Assembly: GCA_013298335.1 (NCBI GenBank)
Contig: JAAFHI010000235.1
Location: 1-6,055 of the forward strand
Direction: 5' to 3'
Origin: Actinomycetota bacterium
Lineage (GTDB): Bacteria > Acidobacteriota > Blastocatellia > Chloracidobacteriales > Chloracidobacteriaceae
Length of the DNA stretch: 6,055 nucleotides
Part shown: in pieces, positions 1 through 4,708 of the stretch
Numbering within the stretch: the first letter of the stretch is position 1
How the letters are laid out: every line of letters begins with the position of its first letter
The notes under the pieces: model-generated
Databases searched by the model: none
What the model was told of the DNA's origin: nothing
Seen by the model: only the letters and a program-made list of their open reading frames with translations
Program-made: the position numbers and the translations under genes

Positions 1-498
1 CGCGAAGGCCGCGAGCCGAACCTCCCGGACCCCAATAAAAAGGACGAGAAAAAAGAGGAAAAGAAGGACGACGGCAAGGTCGTGACCGTCGGAAAGCCGA
101 CCGGGGGCAACGAGAAACCCGCCGAACCGACCCCGGAAACCCCGGCCAACGCCAAAACTCCCGAAACGCCGACCGCGCCGCCCATCGGTGGCCCGCCGAC
201 CGAGACCACGCCGGCCCAGAAACCGGGCGCGGTGGTCGTCCGGCGCGGCGAAGTCGCCCTGCGAGCCAACGCGGTGACCAAAACCGACCCGGTACAAAAA
301 CCCGGTTCCGCCGGAACGGTCATTCTCGAAGTGACCGTTGACGAAAACGGACAGGTCGCCGCCGCCAAAGTCCTCAGCGGACCGGCGCTGCTCCATCGGT
401 CGGCCATCGATGCCGCCCGCAAATGGACCTTCAAACCCGTGATGTTCGGCAACCAGCCCGCGCGGGTAATCGGGACGCTCACCTTCCAGTTCAAGTAG
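1..498 (+). CDS. TonB C-terminal domain protein (3' part of gene)
   Basis: The reading frame is open from the first base, so the true start and any N-terminal region lie outside the window; a GTG at 82 is the first internal start-like codon but is unlikely to be real. The visible 165 residues have three parts. The first is a charged stretch rich in K, E and D (about residues 11-24). The second is a Pro/Thr/Glu-rich low-complexity linker (about 28-90). The third is a compact C-terminal domain (about 100-165) with the TonB pattern: a GTVILEVTVDENGQV strand pair, a turn with SGPALL, a helix with AIDAARKWTFKP, and a last strand ending TLTFQFK. In known TonB-type proteins this domain contacts outer-membrane receptors or other envelope partners in the periplasm, and a Pro/Lys-rich linker often spans the periplasm. 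Whether this protein has an N-terminal membrane anchor, or a different domain such as a kinase or peptidase, cannot be seen. It may not energise transport, because stand-alone TonB-like domains are common in some phyla. The domain call is firm; the role is open. Confidence 0.85.
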   Translation, partial: REGREPNLPDPNKKDEKKEEKKDDGKVVTVGKPTGGNEKPAEPTPETPANAKTPETPTAPPIGGPPTETTPAQKPGAVVVRRGEVALRANAVTKTDPVQKPGSAGTVILEVTVDENGQVAAAKVLSGPALLHRSAIDAARKWTFKPVMFGNQPARVIGTLTFQFK

Positions 499-516
499 AA
501 CCGCGCCAAAATCCGA

Positions 517-568
517 AATTTCCCTTCGTTCGACCCGATCCGTGTCGTTCGAGGGGAAATTGCCTTTT
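517..568 (+). terminator. Hairpin terminator after the TonB-domain gene
   Basis: Eighteen bases starting at 517 pair with 544-561. There are eight Watson-Crick pairs, a T-G wobble, three more pairs, a 2x2 T/T internal loop and four closing pairs, around a nine-base loop. A short T-tract (565-568) follows. The hairpin begins 18 bases after the stop codon, so it probably ends the upstream transcript and separates it from the three-gene array. The T-tract is short, so termination may be incomplete. Confidence 0.65.
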
Positions 569-645
569 GTAGAGGAACTTTTTCCGGTCGCCGGGTTCAA
601 ACCGGACAACTTTCCCCAAATTGCGCTTCCCCGAACCCCTCGCCG

Positions 646-1884
646 ATGACGATGACCGTCCGAACGTGGGTCGTCCTGCTCGCCGTCGCGTTTCTTTTCA
701 GCGCGAGGGCAGCTTCGCCGACGCTCAAGTTGGCGCAGGAAACGCCCGCCGCACTGGTCGAACGCCAGAAAATCGAAGTAAAAGAAGAAGTTACGCGACT
801 TTTGAAATCCGGGACGCCCCGCGACCGCGCGTGGGCGGCGCACCTGTGCGTGAAGCACGAATTGAAGGAGTTCACACCGCGACTCATCGCCGCGCTCGAT
901 CCGGCGGGGGATTTTCCTTCCGAGGAAGCCTTCATCCGATTCACCGATAAACCCGAAATCGCTGCCCTCCGGTTGAACGCGCCGCCCACGGATGCCGAGA
1001 CCAAAGCCCAACTGGGATTGAAACTTCCGACCTATCTCGCCAATCAGGCGATTCTCCATGCGCTGATTTATTTCAAGGAAAATCTCCCGCCGGAAACGGC
1101 GATGGAACTGCGGTTCGGGCATCTCGATGCCGTCGTCATCCTGTTGCTGCGGGACGCCAAAGCCAACGCAAAGCACCTGCTTTCAATCTTTTCGGAAACA
1201 CCGCTCGCCCCGCGCAGCATCCGGCGCGCCATTCTGTGGAGTCTCACCGAGGTAAACGCACCGGAACTGGCCATCTTTCTGCTTCGTCAGCCGATTCGAG
1301 TTGAGATTGACGCAGTTAATCCGCCATCTGAAAAAGGTGTTCCCGGGGGAATTCCGGGAGGATTTTTCGGCGCAGTCATTCTTCGTGGGAACTACAAAAT
1401 CCCAAAGGATTTCCCTCTCATCGGCTTTCATCTGATCGCCGGGGACGGCCTGCCCAAAAGCGGGACCGGAACCCGGCTGGTCCAGGGAAAAGGGACGATT
1501 TTCATTCAGGAATCGAACTGTCCGCCGGATGCCGAGTGTCGGCCCGGCGCGCTTGATGTCTGGGCTTCGGAAAGCGAATACGCCTATTCGTGGTCGATTC
1601 TGCTCGACCAATCGCCGGGGACTTCGCCGTTTGCCGACGTGAAAGGGTCGATTCCGTTCCATTCGGAGGAATCATTCAGAAAATCCGTGGAGGAAATTCT
1701 TGGCCAGATTGAAAAACGATACGACGGGATAAAACAACAGCTTCTCGATCAGAAACGAATTACGCGCGACGAATTTGAAACCATCAAACCCGATCTTCAT
1801 CTGTTCGTATCCGATTCCCGGATCAACCGGTCCGTTCCGCTCCCGAAATTCCCGAACCGCAATACAACTTGGCCCTTGCCATGA
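646..1884 (+). CDS. Exported HEAT-like repeat protein, paralog 1 of 3
   Basis: Function unknown. The 412-residue product begins with a typical signal peptide (hydrophobic core WVVLLAVAFLFSA, probable cleavage after A22 in SARA), so it is probably exported to the periplasm. Residues 30-80 form an amphipathic helical block with KSGTPRDRAWAAHLCVKH, resembling a HEAT-type helix pair. A unique insert of about 45 residues (85-130) follows. Residues 131-215 are helical (ANQAILHALI, DAVVILLL). The middle is Gly-rich (GVPGGIPGGFFG, 231-242), then FPLIGFHLI and probable beta strands with two cysteines (C292, C298). The C-terminus is a helix (about 342-370), an ITRDEFETI segment and a strand ending in PLPKFP. 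An in-frame ATG at 652 is an alternative start; neither has a clear Shine-Dalgarno. The stop overlaps the next start as ATGA, suggesting translational coupling. It could be a scaffold or binding protein; I see no catalytic motif. Confidence 0.85.
   Translation: MTMTVRTWVVLLAVAFLFSARAASPTLKLAQETPAALVERQKIEVKEEVTRLLKSGTPRDRAWAAHLCVKHELKEFTPRLIAALDPAGDFPSEEAFIRFTDKPEIAALRLNAPPTDAETKAQLGLKLPTYLANQAILHALIYFKENLPPETAMELRFGHLDAVVILLLRDAKANAKHLLSIFSETPLAPRSIRRAILWSLTEVNAPELAIFLLRQPIRVEIDAVNPPSEKGVPGGIPGGFFGAVILRGNYKIPKDFPLIGFHLIAGDGLPKSGTGTRLVQGKGTIFIQESNCPPDAECRPGALDVWASESEYAYSWSILLDQSPGTSPFADVKGSIPFHSEESFRKSVEEILGQIEKRYDGIKQQLLDQKRITRDEFETIKPDLHLFVSDSRINRSVPLPKFPNRNTTWPLP
733..885 (+). repeat. Conserved 153-base block, copy 1
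   Basis: This in-frame stretch encodes residues 30-80 of the first paralog. By hand count it differs from copy 2 (1950-2102) at 13 of 153 bases and shares with it an unbroken 49-base identity (794-842 here). A 35-base core (808-842) is identical in all three copies, including synonymous positions. The flanking coding sequence is much more diverged. Confidence 0.9.
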
Positions 1885-3005
1885 AAACCATTCTTTTCAT
1901 TGAACTTGCAACATTACTCCTGTTTTGCGTCAGCCCGCCCGCGTTGCGCGCGCAGGAAACACCCGCCGCGCTCATCGAACGCCAGAAAATCGAATTAAAA
2001 GAAGAAGTTGCGCGACTTTTGAAATCCGGGACGCCCCGCGACCGCGCGTGGGCGGCGCATCTCTGCGTGAAGCACGGGTTGAAGGAATTCACGCCGCAAC
2101 TCGAAAGTGCCATCGACGAGCAGGAAGGTCCAGTCGGGAACCCCCGCTCACCCCGATTTTTCGCCAATCAGGCGGTTCTTGATGCGCTGATTCAACTGGA
2201 AGCCGATGTTCCGGCAGAACACATCCGTTCTCTCTATCCTAGACACCCGGATGAAGTCGTTTTCCTGCTTGCACAGGATGCCCGCAAGAATGCCGACGCG
2301 CTTCTGGCGATTCTCAAAGGCAGACAATGGTCATCCCGTAGCCTGCAATTCGCCATTCTGTCGCAACTCGTACTCGTCAGGGCTCCCGGCGTCGTGGCCT
2401 ACCTGATGAAACAACCCGCCACGCTTTACGTGACAGCTTCCGAAACCGGGACAGAAGCCGGTATTCCGGGCGGTGCCGCTGGGACTGACCAATCCACCGG
2501 ACCGTTTGAAGTGCCGCCGGATTTCCCGCCCATTGGCTTTCACCGCTTCAACGGCGAACAGATCGGAACGGTATCTCCCACAAATCCGGTCTACTGCTCC
2601 GCGCCGGTCACGATTCACCGACAACGATTCGTCGTATCGGCTACCGGCCCGTATGGCACAACCACGGACGATTCCTGGGGCGGCGACGAAGCATATTTCG
2701 CCAGAATGGTGGCGTTTCTCGACGATCAGCCCGACCGGCTCTCCGATTTTCCGAATTACGCCAGACCGCTGAAATGGGAGGGACCGGAAAAGGTTCACGG
2801 GCAGCTTTTCGCAATCCGTCGGGACGTCAACCGGGCGTTCAACTCCTTGAAAGAACGGTTGCTCCGGAAAGGATTGCTCACCAGGGACGAAGCCGATGGA
2901 ATTCACCTTGATTTGAAGATGACGTTTTTGCTGGATGGTCGGGAGGATCGCACCCTTCTTCTGCCCCGGATTCCGGTCAGTTTTGGCAGAGCCGGGCATT
3001 CCTGA
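1881..3005 (+). CDS. Exported HEAT-like repeat protein, paralog 2 of 3
   Basis: Function unknown. I chose the ATG at 1881, giving 374 residues, because it forms an ATGA overlap with the preceding stop and starts a good signal peptide (MKT, core ILFIELATLLLFCV, cleavage after A24 in ALRA). A TTG at 1869 would only add four residues. The layout matches its neighbours: conserved helical block (24-74, SGTPRDRAWAAHLCVKH), a short insert of about 17 residues (78-94), a helical region from FANQAVLDALI (94-180), a Gly-rich turn (AGIPGGAAG), the motif FPPIGFHRF (215-223), beta-rich sequence to about 270, and a C-terminal helix with LKERLLRKGLLTRDEADGI (323-341). The last part resembles the short SHOCT-like helix motif, by eye only. 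It ends in a strand with a DGREDR turn and LLLPRIP. It has the shortest insert and is the smallest of the three. It most likely shares the periplasmic location and role of its neighbours. Confidence 0.85.
   Translation: MKTILFIELATLLLFCVSPPALRAQETPAALIERQKIELKEEVARLLKSGTPRDRAWAAHLCVKHGLKEFTPQLESAIDEQEGPVGNPRSPRFFANQAVLDALIQLEADVPAEHIRSLYPRHPDEVVFLLAQDARKNADALLAILKGRQWSSRSLQFAILSQLVLVRAPGVVAYLMKQPATLYVTASETGTEAGIPGGAAGTDQSTGPFEVPPDFPPIGFHRFNGEQIGTVSPTNPVYCSAPVTIHRQRFVVSATGPYGTTTDDSWGGDEAYFARMVAFLDDQPDRLSDFPNYARPLKWEGPEKVHGQLFAIRRDVNRAFNSLKERLLRKGLLTRDEADGIHLDLKMTFLLDGREDRTLLLPRIPVSFGRAGHS
1950..2102 (+). repeat. Conserved 153-base block, copy 2
   Basis: This encodes residues 24-74 of the second paralog. 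The 49-base stretch 2011-2059 is identical to 794-842. The block begins right at the signal-peptide cleavage site and ends at the variable insert. It lies 1217 bases from copy 1 and 1137 bases from copy 3. Confidence 0.9.
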
Positions 3006-3014
3006 TATTCACCC

Positions 3015-4202
3015 ATGTATATGAAACAAAAGTATTTCAGCATTTTCGCTCTTTATATCGCCCTCGCGTGGCCACCGGTTTTGTGTGCGCAGGAATCGCC
3101 CACCGCGTTCATGGAACGCCAGAAAGCCGAAGCCAAAACCCAGGTTGAAACGCTTTTGAAGTCCGGGACGCCCCGCGACCGCGCGTGGGCGGCGCATCTG
3201 TGCGTGAAGCACGAGTTGAAGGAATGCATCCCGGCTTTGCTGGCCGGTTTGAACTCAAAATTCGGCGACACCGGGTGGTTTTCTTCAACCGGGCTCTGCC
3301 CCGATGTTGGGCGGGTCGAATTGGAAGAAAGTCGCTTTCCGGAAGCCACAATTCAGGCCATCGGAAATCAGGCGGTGCTGGATGCGCTCATCCGGCTCGG
3401 CGCACGTCCAACCGCCAAAGAACTGCAACCGTTTTTCAAGGGTCACCCGAACGAGGCGATCATCCTGCTGTCACGCAATCCCAAAGAAAAAGAAAACGAA
3501 GCGGCGCTGATCAGTTTTCTCGTTCCCGAATTTCGGAATCTTGTGGTCAACGTGCTGGCTGCCAGCAAGTCAAAACTGCTCGCAGTCAAATTCCTTCAGA
3601 ACCCGGTGACAATTCAGGCGTGGGTGAGCACTCCTCGGCAAAGGCAGTCCCGGCAAATTCCCTTTGGCACCGTCGGAGCGACCATCACGACCAGTGCGCC
3701 ATGCAAACCGTCCGGTTTTCCCCCGATTCGGTTCTACAAACTTGTTTTCCCTTCGATTGCGGTTCCAATTAATCAAAAAATTGTCACTTCGGAAGGCCAG
3801 TTGGAATGGAAGGTACTTGATTTTGGCCAGTCACATGAACTGAATGGGAAGCTATATTCAGACTCGATACTTCCCTACTTTTTCCCCTGCCGGATTCAAG
3901 TCGCCCAGGTACTTGAAGACGCCGGCGCATTCCGCGAACTACCGGATTTCCCGGTAGTTTCCGTCCAATTTCCCTGGGTCGGCTCCGCTGACGCCTGCAA
4001 GCGGATCGCCGCGACCTGTGCCAGGACGCACCGTGCCTTCGCCGAACTCAAACAGAAATTCGTCGCAAAAAACATTCTGACCCAGGCCGAAGCCGACGCC
4101 ATCCCGTTGAAAATAAAGGTTGAGATTGTCGATGACCGGTATCCGGCCCGGAAACCGCTGCCGAAACTCGGTTGTCCGGAATGTCCTTCGTTGGAAAAAT
4201 AA
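3015..4202 (+). CDS. Exported HEAT-like repeat protein, paralog 3 of 3
   Basis: Function unknown. The ATG at 3015 gives 395 residues; an ATG at 3021 (MKQKYF) is equally plausible and would place the positive charge at the very N-terminus of the signal peptide. Probable cleavage is after A25 in VLCA; the cysteine there does not fit a normal lipobox. The conserved block spans 25-75. An insert of about 36 residues (80-116) contains C95. The helical region begins with IGNQAVLDALI (116-200). The middle keeps FPPIRFYKL (235-243) but lacks the GIPGG run, having IPFGTVGA instead. The C-terminal helix with LKQKFVAKNILTQAEADAI (345-363) leads to a strand and a tail with a C-P-E-C pair (387-390). With several further cysteines (C230, C292, C328, C335) it is the most cysteine-rich of the three, which suggests disulfides in the periplasm. 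It is the most diverged copy. It starts 9 bases after the previous stop, with no visible Shine-Dalgarno. Confidence 0.85.
   Translation: MYMKQKYFSIFALYIALAWPPVLCAQESPTAFMERQKAEAKTQVETLLKSGTPRDRAWAAHLCVKHELKECIPALLAGLNSKFGDTGWFSSTGLCPDVGRVELEESRFPEATIQAIGNQAVLDALIRLGARPTAKELQPFFKGHPNEAIILLSRNPKEKENEAALISFLVPEFRNLVVNVLAASKSKLLAVKFLQNPVTIQAWVSTPRQRQSRQIPFGTVGATITTSAPCKPSGFPPIRFYKLVFPSIAVPINQKIVTSEGQLEWKVLDFGQSHELNGKLYSDSILPYFFPCRIQVAQVLEDAGAFRELPDFPVVSVQFPWVGSADACKRIAATCARTHRAFAELKQKFVAKNILTQAEADAIPLKIKVEIVDDRYPARKPLPKLGCPECPSLEK
3087..3239 (+). repeat. Conserved 153-base block, copy 3
   Basis: This encodes residues 25-75 of the third paralog. The 35-base core 3162-3196 is identical to copies 1 and 2. 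Outside the core it is more diverged than they are from each other, for example AEAKTQVET in place of IEVKEEVTR. Confidence 0.85.
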
Positions 4203-4214
4203 TCAAGAAAGTCG

Positions 4215-4243
4215 TTGACAGACCCGCTCCGGATGTGGAGGAT
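4215..4243 (+). promoter_or_regulatory. Probable sigma70-type promoter of tRNA-Glu
   Basis: A perfect TTGACA -35 box lies at 4215-4220. With a 17-base spacer, the -10 candidate is GAGGAT at 4238-4243; it keeps A at position 2 and AT at positions 5 and 6 but is otherwise weak. GATAAC at 4262-4267 is an alternative -10, with only a poor -35 at the right distance. The location, 12 bases after the last paralog's stop and about 45-70 bases before the tRNA, fits a tRNA promoter. The -35 call is firmer than the -10 call. Confidence 0.45.
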
Positions 4244-4255
4244 ACGCGCTTTCGC

Positions 4256-4273
4256 AAAACCGATAACGGTTTT
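4256..4273 (+). other. Small hairpin between the operon and the tRNA
   Basis: AAAACCG (4256-4262) pairs perfectly with CGGTTTT (4267-4273) around an ATAA loop. The T-run is part of the stem and no separate T-tract follows, so it is at best a weak terminator for the three-gene operon. It could instead lie in the 5' leader of the tRNA precursor. Its role is uncertain. Confidence 0.35.
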
Positions 4274-4286
4274 CGACGCTCTTTCA

Positions 4287-4362
<76 letters not shown>

Positions 4363-4378
4363 ATTTTGCAGTAGCGAG

Positions 4379-4423
4379 AACCACCGACACTGTACGTCCC
4401 CAGTCGGTGGTTTTCGTGTTTTT
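4379..4423 (+). terminator. Terminator after tRNA-Glu
   Basis: A perfect 10-base stem, AACCACCGAC (4379-4388) with GTCGGTGGTT (4403-4412), encloses a 14-base loop. It is followed by a T-rich tract (4411-4423) with TTTT and TTTTT runs. It starts 17 bases after the tRNA CCA end, which is a normal place for a rho-independent terminator of a single-tRNA transcript. Confidence 0.8.
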
Positions 4424-4451
4424 GGCGTCACCGTTCAGCCGACCGCCAGTT

Positions 4452-4502
4452 GCCCTGCCCTCAAGGACAGGGCTATTCGAAAAAAGCCTCGTGAACGAGG
4501 CT
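4452..4502 (+). repeat. REP-like double-hairpin unit, left copy
   Basis: This unit has two palindromic elements. An outer element, GCCCTCAAGGACAGGGC (4457-4473), has a five-base stem; it has an alternative six-base pairing of 4452-4457 with 4468-4473. After CTATT-like A/T-rich spacing comes the inner hairpin AGCCTCGT-GA-ACGAGGCT (4485-4502). The same unit recurs inverted at 4526-4577. The arrangement resembles the REP/BIME units mobilised by REP-associated tyrosine (Y1) transposases in other bacteria. No transposase gene is present in the window. Confidence 0.75.
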
Positions 4503-4525
4503 AACCCTTTCTTTTTCAGATTTTT

Positions 4526-4577
4526 AGCCCCGTTCACGGGGCTTGAAGTGAAATAGCCCTGTCCTTGAGGGCTGGGC
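4526..4577 (-). repeat. REP-like double-hairpin unit, right inverted copy
   Basis: This is the reverse complement of the left unit. Positions 4552-4572 match 4457-4477 perfectly over 21 bases when inverted. The inner hairpin AGCCCCGT-TC-ACGGGGCT (4526-4543) differs from the left copy by a paired T-A to C-G change, so both copies keep a full eight-base stem. The two units together can also fold into one long stem, and a T-rich centre (4503-4525) separates them. In this convergent intergenic region the pair could also act as a two-way transcription barrier. Confidence 0.75.
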
Positions 4578-4708
4578 GAGTTGCGGCTGGACGGTGTCTC
4601 TGGAACTTTGAAGAGGCGTTCATCGTACGCGCGCGATCCTTATATACATGTGGGAAGCGCGACCGCTCTGTCGCCGCCGGACCTTCCCGAACGAACGGTC
4701 GCCACATC
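4578..4708. other. Intergenic stretch without recognisable gene
   Basis: This stretch lies between the REP-like pair and the stop of the minus-strand nuclease gene. The only structure seen is a seven-base inverted repeat, 4659-4665 with 4696-4702, separated by 30 bases. It lacks a T-tract on the minus strand and is not convincing as a terminator. Confidence 0.5.

Noticed and set aside
583..606. TCCGGT/ACCGGA inverted repeat upstream of paralog 1
   Set aside because: Six base pairs with a 12-base loop are expected by chance in GC-rich DNA; no operator or promoter could be tied to it.
597..1004. Minus-strand reading frame over the start of paralog 1
   Set aside because: It overlaps the conserved block antisense. 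Similar antisense frames recur in all three paralogs only because the DNA block is repeated.
1869..1883. TTG at 1869 as start of paralog 2
   Set aside because: It adds four residues (MALA) before the basic MKT signal-peptide start. The ATG at 1881 forms an ATGA overlap and is a better choice.
3078..3092. Possible lipoprotein signal (VLCAQ) in paralog 3
   Set aside because: The residue before Cys is Leu rather than Gly, Ala or Ser, so it does not fit the lipobox; ordinary cleavage after the Ala is more likely.
733..3239. CRISPR-like or phage-type repeat array
   Set aside because: The three repeats are 153 bases long, in frame, and more than 1.1 kb apart inside genes; they are paralog homology, not an array.
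4659..4702. Inverted repeat as terminator of the nuclease gene
   Set aside because: It has a 30-base loop, a short stem and no T-tract on the minus strand.
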